A program made the position numbers and the translations under genes. Source: Mucilaginibacter sp. OK283 (lineage in GTDB: Bacteria > Bacteroidota > Bacteroidia > Sphingobacteriales > Sphingobacteriaceae). From it: 64,000 nt of DNA. The notes under the pieces are model-generated. The model searched no databases. It was not told the DNA's origin and saw nothing but the letters and a program-made list of their open reading frames with translations. This document shows, piece by piece, positions 17,223 to 26,043 of this stretch. Where the stretch lies: positions 124,001-188,000 of the forward strand of contig NZ_FODR01000011.1 in the NCBI RefSeq assembly GCF_900110415.1, in the 5' to 3' direction. Each line of letters opens with the position of its first letter. The stretch's first letter is position 1.

Positions 17223-18101
17223 TTAGTGCTCTCGTACCCTTTTCTTCAATACACCACCTGCCGCTTCTTTGATGCTGTTGGTGAATACGAATGCTTTGGG
17301 ATCAATGCTGTGCACCAGGTTTTTGAGGCGGCGTACCTCGAAGCGAGTTATTACGGTGAAAATGATATCGACAGGCTGGTGAACATCAAAGCTTTCTTTT
17401 AGAAAGCCGCGCTCGCCTTTGTAAATGGTAATACCCCGGCCCAGTTCCATAACCAGTTTTTCCTTGATGATCTCGCTTTGGCCGGATATGATGTTTACCG
17501 CCGTGTATTCTTCCAGCCCGTCAATTACAAAGCTAATGGTGCGGGATGCGGTGTAGTAGGTTAAAATGGAGTATAATGCGGTTGGCAGGCCAAGTTCAAA
17601 CGCAGCTATTAAAAATATAATAATGTTGATGCCTAAAATAATCTCGCTGATAGTAAAACTACTGCGCTTTAAGGTGTAAAGCGCCAATATCTCAATCCCA
17701 TCTAACGCACAGCCGCCACGAATGGAAAGGCCAACACCCAGGCCCATAAACACACCGCCGAATATGGATACCAATAGTTTATCGGATGTAATAACCGGAT
17801 AAGGCACATACAACAAGCAAACCCCAAGCCCTATTACGCAGGCAAAAGTTTTGAGCGCAAAAGACCTGTTCACCTGGAACATTCCCATAATGATGAACGG
17901 AATATTGGCAGCAATGATCACAAATGCGATATTGATGTGATAAAGTTCATGAATCAGCAGGGATATACCCGTTACTCCTCCATCAAAAAATTGGTTAGGT
18001 ACCAAAAAACCTTTCAGGGCAAATCCGCAAAATAAAATCCCGATAATCACGGTTACTACATCCTTAATTATTTCAGATAAACTATGTTCCGGTTTAGTCA
18101 T
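17223..18101 (-). CDS. YitT family membrane protein with C-terminal DUF2179 domain
   Basis: A 292-residue protein. Five or six membrane helices cover residues 10-200, with the family motifs FLVPNQFFDGGVTGISLL (near 32-49) and GGVFMGLGVGLSIRGGCALDGIE (about 115-137). The C-terminal soluble domain (about 205-285, QPVDIIFTVITRFEVRRLKNLVHSIDPKAF, split here only for reading) is DUF2179. YitT-type proteins are poorly characterised inner-membrane proteins; transport has been suggested. It is 10 bases downstream of the HD-domain gene, so the two are likely co-transcribed. Confidence 0.85.
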   Translation of the reverse strand: MTKPEHSLSEIIKDVVTVIIGILFCGFALKGFLVPNQFFDGGVTGISLLIHELYHINIAFVIIAANIPFIIMGMFQVNRSFALKTFACVIGLGVCLLYVPYPVITSDKLLVSIFGGVFMGLGVGLSIRGGCALDGIEILALYTLKRSSFTISEIILGINIIIFLIAAFELGLPTALYSILTYYTASRTISFVIDGLEEYTAVNIISGQSEIIKEKLVMELGRGITIYKGERGFLKESFDVHQPVDIIFTVITRFEVRRLKNLVHSIDPKAFVFTNSIKEAAGGVLKKRVREH

Positions 18102-18111
18102 GTATAGTACT

Positions 18112-18690
18112 TTATATTAATCTTTCAGTTATTATATGCAGGTGCTTTTCTTTTTCAGCTTCTCTTAAACCGATAGCTGTTTTGGTAAAATAGCGGTGGC
18201 TTTTCAGAAAGCTTACCTGCTGCTTATCCCACTCCTGTTCTGTTTTCAGTTTATGGGTTATTTCAAGTTCCGAAAATAACCTTTTACTAAGGATAAAAAA
18301 ATCATTCCGGCCTAAATAATCCAAATCGGCATCACAAATAATTTCGCCAAGCTTGTTATGCGGTTTCTGGGGTATTTTGGTAGCCATAATGATATCACAA
18401 ACAACGGCTATATGGGCATCCGTATAATTAAAGGCCGGCAGATGCTCGCGGGCTATTTTACAGGAGTTGCTTTCATGATCATCCAACCCGCACAAAAAAC
18501 CCGAATCATGAAACAGGGCGGCTGTAAGCAGTAAAGTAGTTTCTGCCAAATCGATACCTTCACCTAAAGCTAAACGTTTAGCAGCATTGTGTACATCCTG
18601 TGCATGGGTTGCATTGTGGTAGTAAAAATGTACCGGGAGTTCGCTTTTTATTTTATCCAGGATAAATTCCCCGGCCTTATCAATCTGCAT
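18112..18690 (-). CDS. HD domain phosphohydrolase
   Basis: A 192-residue cytoplasmic protein. Metal-binding HD-superfamily residues are visible: His27 in HNATHAQDV, the His-Asp pair in TAALFHDSGFL (about 60-65), then DDHESNS and the late Asp in ICDADLDYLGR (about 115). HD proteins hydrolyse phosphomonoesters or phosphodiesters, often of nucleotides or second messengers. Its placement just after a receiver-adenylate cyclase unit (convergent, about 1 kb away) makes a nucleotide-signalling role possible, but nothing in the sequence proves the substrate. Co-transcribed with YitT. Confidence 0.8.
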   Translation of the reverse strand: MQIDKAGEFILDKIKSELPVHFYYHNATHAQDVHNAAKRLALGEGIDLAETTLLLTAALFHDSGFLCGLDDHESNSCKIAREHLPAFNYTDAHIAVVCDIIMATKIPQKPHNKLGEIICDADLDYLGRNDFFILSKRLFSELEITHKLKTEQEWDKQQVSFLKSHRYFTKTAIGLREAEKEKHLHIITERLI

Positions 18691-18813
18691 TGGTTATAAA
18701 TTGGCTGCTAATATAATAAAATGTGTTATCGTACATGAATGTGATGCGCCACCACAAAATAAGTTACGCGGGTGCCGGGGGAATCGCCTTTAAAAGTTTG
18801 TCTATCGGATGAT

Positions 18814-19270
18814 GGGTAGCCTCTACGAGGCAAAATATTTTTTTGTTTTGGTTGCTACAAACGGGTAGCCTCTACGAGGCACACTTCCACCGGTAAATAC
18901 AGGCAGGGTTATTAAAACTGTAAACTTTCTTTAAAAGCTGTATAAAAACGAGATTTGTTTATTGCCGTTGACTTTAGTCAACGGTAACAGAAGGTACCGT
19001 TGCTGGCTTTAGCCAAAATATTCAGTGGAATTTGGCTAAAGCCATTCGCCTTTTAGTCATTATTCCGTTGACTAAAGTCAACGGCAATGATTTTTACATG
19101 ATACATAAGTAATCTAAATCAAATTTAGACAGGTTCTTAGGACGATAACGTTTCCTTTTATGTAAACTCATTTCAGTACAAGACCCATTTTAGCGAGCAA
19201 GCTTTGCCTCGTAGGGGCTACCTGTTTGTAGCAATATTTACAAATCTTTTTTTGCCTCGTAGAGGCTACC
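18814..19270. repeat. Nested set of three inverted repeats in a 679-base gap
   Basis: The gap 18691-19369 carries no gene. Outer pair: GTAGCCTCTACGAGGCAAAA-type arm at 18814-18835 with its inverse at 19250-19270. Second pair: 30-base arms 18852-18881 and 19205-19234, differing at two positions. Third pair: 24-base perfect arms 18961-18984 and 19065-19088 containing CGTTGACTTTAGTCAACG, itself palindromic. Innermost pair: TGGCTTTAGCCAAA at 19004-19017 with 19031-19044, also self-palindromic. All four pairs are concentric around about 19024. Confidence 0.85.
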
Positions 19271-19369
19271 TTTTTGCATAGCGCTTACGTTTTAAAAGTT
19301 CCAACGCGATTAACCTGACGCAGGTACGCCACATGCCAATTTATACGTGTAAAAAACTATATTAGCTAC

Positions 19370-20599
19370 ATGAATGATTGGTTCAAAAACTACAAGGGCA
19401 TTATATTGCTGATGGCGGGTATTATAGTTGGCAGTATTGCCGGCATTTTTTTAGGCGATAAGGTAAGTATTATTAAACCCATAGGCGATATTTTCCTGAA
19501 CCTGTTATTCACCGCCGTGGTACCACTGGTTTTCTTTGCCATTGCATCGGCCATTGCCGGGTTGGATGCCACAAACAAGCTTGGTAAACTGTTGGGTATA
19601 ACCTCGCTGGTATTTGTTGGTACGGTGCTGGTAGCTGCCATGGTGACCATTATAGCCATCTGGATCTTCCCTATCCATCAGCATTTAGTGGCCAATCCTA
19701 TTACTGAAGCGATTGACAAAAAACCGTTAGGCGATCAGCTCACCAATCTTTTTACCACCAGCGAGTTTTACCAGCTGCTATCGCGCAAAAGCATGATGGC
19801 CATGATCATATTTTCGGTACTGATAGGCTTTGCCACACTTAATGCCGGCGAAAAAGGCGCTGCTTTTACCCGCTTTTTGCATAGCGGTAATGAGGTGTTT
19901 AAAAATATTTTTATCCTGATTATGAAACTGGGGCCTATTGGGTTAGGGGCTTATTTTGCTTACCAGGTGGGCGTATTCGGCCCGCAGCTATTTGGGGGTT
20001 ACGCCCGTTCGATGGCTTTGTATTATGGCGTGGGCGCGTTTTATTTTGTGGTGATATTTAGCTTATATGCTTTCATAGCAGGCGGCGTAGGTGCGGTAAA
20101 AAGGTACTGGAAAAATAACATCATCCCATCGGCAACGGCAGTAGGCACCTGTAGCAGCATTGCAACTATTCCGGCTAACCTTGATGCCGCAAAAAAAATG
20201 GGCATCCGGGATGTTATCGCCAATGTAACTATCCCACTGGGCGGCACCCTGCACAAGGATGGCTCGAGCATATCCTCAATTGTGAAAATGGCGGTGGTGT
20301 TTGCACTCTTCGGCAATAGCTTTAATAACGTACAAACCGTTGTAGTAGCGCTGGCTTTAACCGTACTGGTAAGCCTGGTTGAAGGCGGCATACCCAATGG
20401 CGGTTATATAGGCGAATTGTTGTTTATATCGGCCTACGGCTTTCCGCCAGAGGCTTTACCTCCGGCTATGATCATAGGTACACTGGTCGACCCCATGGCT
20501 ACCCTGCTAAATGCGACCGGCGATACCGTGGCCGCGATGATGATTTCCCGCTTCGTAGATGGAAAAAACTGGATGGGCCCTGAACCTCTGAAGGGGTAG
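19370..20599 (+). CDS. Dicarboxylate/amino acid:cation symporter (DAACS family)
   Basis: A 409-residue membrane transporter, normal length for the GltP/DctA family. The N-terminus has eight predicted helices. The family signatures sit in the C-terminal half: the serine-rich GTCSSIATIPANLDAAKKMG re-entrant loop (hairpin 1), NVTIPLGGTLHKDGSSI in helix 7, GGIPNGGYIGELLF (hairpin 2) and the DPMATLLNATGDTVAA segment of helix 8, which supplies the ion and substrate Asp and Asn residues. It takes up C4-dicarboxylates, glutamate or similar with Na+ or H+; the exact substrate cannot be read. It is a single gene preceded by the nested repeat region. Confidence 0.9.
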   Translation: MNDWFKNYKGIILLMAGIIVGSIAGIFLGDKVSIIKPIGDIFLNLLFTAVVPLVFFAIASAIAGLDATNKLGKLLGITSLVFVGTVLVAAMVTIIAIWIFPIHQHLVANPITEAIDKKPLGDQLTNLFTTSEFYQLLSRKSMMAMIIFSVLIGFATLNAGEKGAAFTRFLHSGNEVFKNIFILIMKLGPIGLGAYFAYQVGVFGPQLFGGYARSMALYYGVGAFYFVVIFSLYAFIAGGVGAVKRYWKNNIIPSATAVGTCSSIATIPANLDAAKKMGIRDVIANVTIPLGGTLHKDGSSISSIVKMAVVFALFGNSFNNVQTVVVALALTVLVSLVEGGIPNGGYIGELLFISAYGFPPEALPPAMIIGTLVDPMATLLNATGDTVAAMMISRFVDGKNWMGPEPLKG

Positions 20600-20893
20600 G
20601 AAGACTGGGCAAACGCATCTGATTGGGTTAACATAACTTAACACATTTTAGATAAAATAATTATAAATATTTAATAATCAATATTTTATATTTTTTCATG
20701 GTTAACACGAAACTGAGCGCAATTTAGGCGCATTCTGATACTTTTGCCTGTTGCTGGCCAATACAAGTCCCTTCGGTAGCCGGATCATTTAACCACGTTC
20801 CGCCAATAAAAACACGGTGTGGTTTGATGCTTATATCGCTCATTCCATTAGCTATTTGGATGCGTTTGCCCTGGAGAGAAAGAATCTTGGCTT

Positions 20894-20922
20894 TTTGATA
20901 GAAAACAAATTAGCTATATTTG
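20894..20922 (+). promoter_or_regulatory. Bacteroidota-type promoter for the TRIC channel gene
   Basis: A TTTG -33 box at 20894-20897 and a perfect TAnnTTTG -7 box (TATATTTG) at 20915-20922, spacer 17 bases. It predicts a start near 20929, 11 bases before the ATG at 20940, and would lie inside the coding region if the upstream GTG at 20817 were used. The rest of the gap 20600-20893 is A/T-rich and shows nothing I can name. Confidence 0.6.
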
Positions 20923-20939
20923 TTAAACACCTGCCTGCC

Positions 20940-21554
20940 ATGCTACACATACTATACATCATAGCCATTATTGCCGAAGCCATGACCGCTGCCCTATCGG
21001 TAGGGCGCAGGGATATGGATTGGATTGGCGTTTGCATCATCGCCTGGGTAACCGCCTTAGGCGGCGGCACCGTACGCAATATCCTGTTTAACCACTATCC
21101 CATGAGCTGGGTTGAGCATCCCGAATACCTGGTGATAACCGCCGGCGCAGCGATACTGGCAGCCGTTATAGCCCGCCTAATGACCAAAATGAAAACGCTA
21201 TTCCTATACCTTGATGCGCTGGGTTTGGTAGTATTTACCATTATAGGCTGCCAGATAGCGCAGCAAATAAACCTGCCGGCTACTATTGTATTATTAAGCG
21301 GAATGATAACGGGCTGCGCCGGCGGCGTACTGCGCGATGTGCTTTGTAACGAGGTCCCTTTACTATTCCGCAAGGAGATTTATGCAAGCGCATCGATAGT
21401 TACCGGGGCTGTTTACTTAGGGATTGAATATTTGGGCGCCAGCGATGCGGTTGCCATTGTAATTGCTTGTATCATTGGCCTCGCGTTGCGCCTGCTATCT
21501 ATCAAATACAACTGGCAAATGCCCAAATTTGTTTATAGGGAAGAATGGCATTGA
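20940..21554 (+). CDS. TRIC/UPF0126 family cation channel
   Basis: A 204-residue membrane protein from the ATG at 20940; the longer frame from GTG 20817 is rejected because a good promoter overlaps it and the family is about 200 residues long. The two-fold repeat of the family is clear: ALGGGTVRNILFN (about 39-51) and the matching TGCAGGVLRDVLCNEVP (about 121-137), each after a helix pair, giving seven helices. These prokaryotic relatives of animal TRIC channels form trimeric K+/cation channels. Monocistronic. Confidence 0.85.
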   Translation: MLHILYIIAIIAEAMTAALSVGRRDMDWIGVCIIAWVTALGGGTVRNILFNHYPMSWVEHPEYLVITAGAAILAAVIARLMTKMKTLFLYLDALGLVVFTIIGCQIAQQINLPATIVLLSGMITGCAGGVLRDVLCNEVPLLFRKEIYASASIVTGAVYLGIEYLGASDAVAIVIACIIGLALRLLSIKYNWQMPKFVYREEWH

Positions 21555-21561
21555 GCTTACT

Positions 21562-21642
21562 CCGTCATTGCGAGGCACGAAGCAATCCCCGACATGCTAA
21601 GTCCCACATAGTTTGGGATTGCTTCGTGCCTCGCAATGACGG
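21562..21642. repeat. REP-like palindrome, CCGTCATTGCGAGG family, copy 1
   Basis: Perfect 28-base arms, 21562-21589 and 21615-21642, starting CCGTCATTGCGAGGCACGAA, with a 25-base loop. It begins 7 bases after the TRIC stop codon. A second copy with one base changed in the arm lies at 46107-46204. Confidence 0.9.
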
Positions 21643-21763
21643 TAGTTTTGGACTTTGGTTTAACTATATTTCGTTGCACGTCATCCCCATTTTTTTCAGG
21701 ATCATCCTGATGGATACTTATAATGACATGATTATAATATGCTGATTATCAAGCGTATTTTTT

Positions 21764-21873
21764 ATTCCCCTCTCGAGAGGGGGCGCGGTAGGAGGTGCGT
21801 TGGCAGGGGTGTGTTTTTCCGCGTTTCATTGCGCGTGCATAACACACCCCTCCGCCCCTCTCAAGAGGGGAAT
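21764..21873. repeat. G-rich palindrome between the TRIC and GH92 genes
   Basis: Outer arms ATTCCCCTCTCGAGAGGGG (21764-21782) and 21855-21873, one mismatch, each nearly self-palindromic. Inner arms AGGGGTGTGTT (21805-21815) and 21841-21851, perfect. With copy 1 of the CCGTCATTGCGAGG family it occupies most of the 493-base gap 21555-22047. The remainder (21880-22047) is mixed sequence with a G-rich CCCCCTTCAGGGGG palindrome at about 22025-22038 and no gene. Confidence 0.75.
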
Positions 21874-22047
21874 CGCACTTTTCCACCGCTTTTTAAAAGG
21901 AAGCGCAAATCTGATGGTACCCAGAATAACCCCATTTGCAACCATGTCATTACTGTTTTTTCCAGCCGAAGCGGATGGATACTCGCAATGACATAATGAG
22001 AAAAGACTTAAGCCCGCCATCGTTCCCCCTTCAGGGGGTTAGGGGGC

Positions 22048-24348
22048 TTAGGGGGCTTCGTTTGATAAGGAGTAAGGTACATCGCTATCCTTCACCCCTC
22101 TTGTTTTATTAAGCGTTGGGGCCATATTAAAGTTGATGGTTGCGCCTTTTAGCAATTCCTTGTGGCTTAACCAGTTTAAATCATAAGGCTTGCCGTTTAC
22201 GCTCATGGTATTGATGTACCGGTTGGCGTAATTATTATTGGCGGCATTGATGGTTACCGTTTTGCCGTTCTCGAGCTTTAAAGTGATCTTTTTAAACAAT
22301 GGCGCACCCAGCACATATTGGTCGCTGGCCGGCGTCACCGGGTAGAAGCCCATTGCCGAGAATACGTACCAGGCCGAAGTTTGCCCGTTATCCTCATCGC
22401 CGCAATAACCATCGGGGGTAGCTTTGTACAGCTTGTTCATCACATCGCGTACATGTAGCTGGGTTTTCCAAGGTTCGCCGGCGTAGTTGTACAGGTAAAT
22501 CATGTGCTGTATAGGCTGGTTGCCATGAGCATACTGCCCCATATTCACAATCTGCATTTCGCGGATTTCGTGGATAGTTTCGCCGTAGTAACTGTCATCA
22601 AATACCGGCGGCAAGGTAAATACCGAATCGAGCTTGTTAACAAATTGCTTTTTGCCACCCATCAGGTTTATCAGCCCCTGGATATCATGGAACACACTCC
22701 AGCTGTAATGCCAGCTGTTGCCCTCGGTAAAGGCATCGCCCCATTTAAACGGACTAAAAGGCGTTTCAAATGAACCATCCTTATTTTTACCACGCATTAA
22801 CCCGATTGACGGATCGAACAGGTTTTTGTAGTTCATGCTCCGTTTTTTGTAAACATCAGTTTCGGAAGCAGGTTTGCCCAAGGCCTTACCTAACTTATAA
22901 ATGGTAAAATCATCGTAAGCATACTCCAGGGTACGGGCTGCATTTTCGTTGATCTTAACATCGTAAGGAACATAGCCTAATGTGTTGTAGTACTCCACCC
23001 CTTCGCGGCCGGTTGCCGCAGGGCCTTTGTTATTGGCACCGTGTACCAGGGCCTCGTACAGTTTTTCGATATCATAACCTTTACCACCTTTTAAGTACGC
23101 TTCGGATACTACAGATGCAGAGTTGTTGCCTATCATCACCGCAGAATACCCAGGGCTCGACCATTCGGGCAGCCAGCCGCCTTCTTTATAATCATTAATA
23201 AGGCCGTCCTGCATCTCTTTATTAATCGAAGGATAAACCAGGTTCAGGAACGGGTACAGCGCCCTGAAGGTATCCCAAAAGCCTGTACCGGCAAACTTAT
23301 AACCGGGGAATACTTTACCTGTAGATGCGCTGTAGTGTACGATATTTCCTTTCTCGTCTATCTCATACAATTTATTCGGGAAGAAAACCATACGGTACAT
23401 ACAGGAGTAAAAAGTACGCGTCTGATCGATAGTGCCGCCCTCAACAGTTAAGCGGCTAAGGGTTTTATTCCAAACGTCTTTAGCTTTTTGTTTGGTTACG
23501 TCAAAGCTGTCGTTGCCTACTTCCCTTTTCAGGTTCAGTTCGGCCTGCTCAATGCTGATGAATGACGAAGCTACCCGCAGATGTACTTTCTCGCCATGGG
23601 TAGTGGCAAAACCTATTAAAGCGCTTGCATGCTCGGCTTTCAGTTCCAGGCCATTGCTCAGAGTAGTATCGCTGTAGGTTTGCGCAATGGTGATGGGCTT
23701 ATCTACATAAATAACAAAGTAGTTTTTAAAGTTTTTTAAGGGGCCGCGGGCGTACTTGGTAGAGTAACCTACTATCTTTTTCTCGCCGGGAATAATCTTT
23801 ACATACGACCCTTTGTTCAGTGCGTCTATCACAATAAAAGAGCTGTCTGTTTTGGGATAAGTAAACCTGAACTGGGCCGCCCTTTCGGTCGGTGTAATCT
23901 CGGTAGTTACATCATGATCGGCCAGGTAAACGCTGTAGTAATATGGTTTGGCAATCTCGGCCTTGTGCGAAAACCAGCTTGCCCGGCCGTTTTGCGATAC
24001 TTTTAAATGTTTGGTTACCGGCATTATAGCAAACTGCCCATAATCATTCATCCATGGCGATGGCTGGTGGGTTTGCTTAAAGCCACGTATTTTATGGGCA
24101 TCATAAGTGTAAGCCCATCCATCGCCCATTACACCGGTTTGGGGTGTCCAGAAGTTCATGCCCCAGGGCAGGGCAATTGCCGGGTAAGTGTTACCGTTGG
24201 ATAGGTCGTAATGCGAGTCGGTACCCATCAGCGGGTTAATGTATTCAACAGGGTCGGTTACTTTATTTACCTGCTGCGCCATGGCACATGTGGCAGCCAT
24301 TAATAATGAACCAATGAGTACAATGTTTTTCTTCATTCGGAGAGACAT
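22048..24348 (-). CDS. GH92 alpha-mannosidase, secreted
   Basis: A 766-residue protein (start at 24348 or, four codons in, at 24336 with MKKNIV) with a signal peptide ending in CAMAQ. The whole length matches family 92: the N-terminal beta-sandwich with YINPLMGTDSHYDLSNGNTYPA near residue 35, the (alpha/alpha)6 domain with FAGTGFWDTFRALYPF, LPEWSSPGYSAVMIGNN, and the strongly conserved ATPDGYCGDEDNGQTSAWYV near 655-675. GH92 enzymes are Ca2+-dependent exo-alpha-mannosidases (mostly 1,2-, some 1,3/1,4/1,6-linked). It is the last gene of the SusC/SusD locus, so mannose-bearing glycans (mannan or N-glycan) are the probable target. Confidence 0.93.
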   Translation of the reverse strand: MSLRMKKNIVLIGSLLMAATCAMAQQVNKVTDPVEYINPLMGTDSHYDLSNGNTYPAIALPWGMNFWTPQTGVMGDGWAYTYDAHKIRGFKQTHQPSPWMNDYGQFAIMPVTKHLKVSQNGRASWFSHKAEIAKPYYYSVYLADHDVTTEITPTERAAQFRFTYPKTDSSFIVIDALNKGSYVKIIPGEKKIVGYSTKYARGPLKNFKNYFVIYVDKPITIAQTYSDTTLSNGLELKAEHASALIGFATTHGEKVHLRVASSFISIEQAELNLKREVGNDSFDVTKQKAKDVWNKTLSRLTVEGGTIDQTRTFYSCMYRMVFFPNKLYEIDEKGNIVHYSASTGKVFPGYKFAGTGFWDTFRALYPFLNLVYPSINKEMQDGLINDYKEGGWLPEWSSPGYSAVMIGNNSASVVSEAYLKGGKGYDIEKLYEALVHGANNKGPAATGREGVEYYNTLGYVPYDVKINENAARTLEYAYDDFTIYKLGKALGKPASETDVYKKRSMNYKNLFDPSIGLMRGKNKDGSFETPFSPFKWGDAFTEGNSWHYSWSVFHDIQGLINLMGGKKQFVNKLDSVFTLPPVFDDSYYGETIHEIREMQIVNMGQYAHGNQPIQHMIYLYNYAGEPWKTQLHVRDVMNKLYKATPDGYCGDEDNGQTSAWYVFSAMGFYPVTPASDQYVLGAPLFKKITLKLENGKTVTINAANNNYANRYINTMSVNGKPYDLNWLSHKELLKGATINFNMAPTLNKTRGVKDSDVPYSLSNEAP

Positions 24349-24420
24349 TTAATGTTTTTCAATTTACCTGTAAATATAAAAGACCAGCTGCATTGGCCGG
24401 TCTTTTATATTTAAATATTT

Positions 24421-24508
24421 AGCCTCACCCTGCCCTCTCCAAAGGAGAGGGTTCTTGATTTGAATGTTTTTTTAAATCCTCTCCTTTGGAGAGGATTTAG
24501 GTGAGGCT
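24421..24508. repeat. Hairpin-forming repeat between SusD and GH92 genes
   Basis: Outer arms AGCCTCACC (24421-24429) and 24500-24508 enclose two self-palindromes: CCCTCTCCAAAGGAGAGGG (24433-24451) and AAATCCTCTCC/TTT/GGAGAGGATTT (24474-24498). There is no clean U-run on either strand, so it may stabilise or attenuate the mRNA between susD and the mannosidase rather than end it. Confidence 0.7.
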
Positions 24509-24514
24509 AATTTT

Positions 24515-26020
24515 TTACCAACCCGGGTTTTGGGTTAGTTTAGCATTAGTGCTAATCTCGCGCTGCGGAATAGGCCACAGGTAATACTGAGCTTTCATGG
24601 TTACATTTTGCTCGTTTTTGGTTGATGTAGCATCGCCAAAAGTATTGTTGATAACATCATAAACCTGGTGGGTACGCTGTATGTCAAAATAAGCTTTGTT
24701 TTCATATGCCAGTTCATGATAACGCTCTTTCCAAACCTCTTTACGGAAAGCGTCCTGGCTTAATGCCCCTATCGGCGCCAGTTGAGCGCGTGCCCGTATT
24801 TTGTTAAGCTGGGCAATTGCTGTTGCATTAGGGGCTCCTTCCGCTTCGTTGCTTGCTTCTGCATAAATCAGCATAGCTTCAGGCAAGCGCAAAAAGGTCC
24901 AGTTTTCATCGCTCTGGCCATTACCGGTCGCACTCTCTACGTGGAAATATTTGTAAAGCGCATGCTCGCCAAAGTTGATAATCGTACCATCTTTAGATGA
25001 TGGGTAGCTTGAAAAATAAAACTGCCTTTCTTTTGCACGTAAGTCGCCCGCTTCATAACTGTTAAAGAAGGCATTGGTAGGTATCATCGCGCCAAGGTGA
25101 TCGCCATATACACCAACCAATAAGTTAAATGGAACAGTTAACTGGGGGATGGCATTTGTAGCCACGCCAACCAGGTAGTTGGATTGAAATATCAATTCGC
25201 CCTGGTTTTTGTGGGCATTGTCATGCAGGTAATCATACTTATCAAACAAAGTGTATGCGGTACCATTTATAACCGGTAATATTTCGGCAGCGGCCAAAGC
25301 GTAATTCGCAGTCTTTTTAAGCGGAAAACCAGCAGTAGTTAAATAAACACTGGCTAACAAAGTACGCACTGCACCTAACGATACCTTACCTGTTTTATCA
25401 GATTCAGGCAGGCCCGATGCTTCCGCGGCTTTGAGGTCGCTGATGATTTGATCATACACAGCAGCGGCAGCTGTACGTGCAGGATAAAGATTGGGGCTTG
25501 TAATAGTAACCGGTTCGGTAATTAATGGTACATCGCCGTATAACCTAACCAGGTGATAATAAAAGAACGCCCTTAAGAAATAGGCTTCGCCTAACAAAGC
25601 TTTTTTATCCGCGTCGGCAAAAGGAGTTATCGGCGGAATATTTGCTATGGCCACATTGGCATTTGCTATAGCGCCATAGCTATTTTGCCATACATCTTCA
25701 AAACCCGGGTTAACAGCGTCGGTACGGTTGTTTATAACGTTGTTATTATTAACACTTTGCCCTAATGAGGTAGTATGACCTGCAAAAAGCTCGATGGTAA
25801 TAAACGGGCTTTCACCGTAGGCATCCCCATTTTGAAACAGGTAAAGCTTTTGGTAAATACCATTAACAAATATACGCGCCTGGTTTGCACTGGTAAAATA
25901 ATTACTTTTTACAAAACCGCCTTTATTTTTTTCGACAAGCTCGTTTTTGCAACTACCAAGCATTATAGTGAGAATCAGTAATGAATAACCAATCCGGTAT
26001 TTTTTTAAATTAAACTTCAT
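24515..26020 (-). CDS. RagB/SusD family glycan-binding lipoprotein
   Basis: A 501-residue lipoprotein with lipobox IMLGSC (Cys near residue 24). The TPR-like helical SusD fold is indicated by YFTSANQARIFVNGIYQ near 42, the LLGEAYFLRAFFYYHLVRLYGDVPLIT motif (about 143-170, the best SusD marker) and the C-terminal LPEAMLIYAEASNEAEG, LNKIRARA, WKERYHELAYENKAYFDIQR and WPIPQREI. It sits on the cell surface as a lid on the SusC pore and binds the oligosaccharide. It starts 23 bases after the susC stop, the usual pairing. Confidence 0.93.
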   Translation of the reverse strand: MKFNLKKYRIGYSLLILTIMLGSCKNELVEKNKGGFVKSNYFTSANQARIFVNGIYQKLYLFQNGDAYGESPFITIELFAGHTTSLGQSVNNNNVINNRTDAVNPGFEDVWQNSYGAIANANVAIANIPPITPFADADKKALLGEAYFLRAFFYYHLVRLYGDVPLITEPVTITSPNLYPARTAAAAVYDQIISDLKAAEASGLPESDKTGKVSLGAVRTLLASVYLTTAGFPLKKTANYALAAAEILPVINGTAYTLFDKYDYLHDNAHKNQGELIFQSNYLVGVATNAIPQLTVPFNLLVGVYGDHLGAMIPTNAFFNSYEAGDLRAKERQFYFSSYPSSKDGTIINFGEHALYKYFHVESATGNGQSDENWTFLRLPEAMLIYAEASNEAEGAPNATAIAQLNKIRARAQLAPIGALSQDAFRKEVWKERYHELAYENKAYFDIQRTHQVYDVINNTFGDATSTKNEQNVTMKAQYYLWPIPQREISTNAKLTQNPGW

Positions 26021-26043
26021 AATAGTATGTTTTAACGTTTAAA

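Noticed and set aside
20817..20939. GTG start giving a 245-residue TRIC protein
   Set aside because: The extension overlaps a good TTTG/TATATTTG promoter and exceeds the family length; the ATG at 20940 is preferred.
21739..21996. Plus-strand frames of 63-85 residues in the gap after TRIC
   Set aside because: They run through G-rich palindromes and show no domain; most likely repeat sequence.
22504..24204. Several plus-strand frames over the GH92 gene
   Set aside because: All are antisense to a gene with full family-92 conservation.
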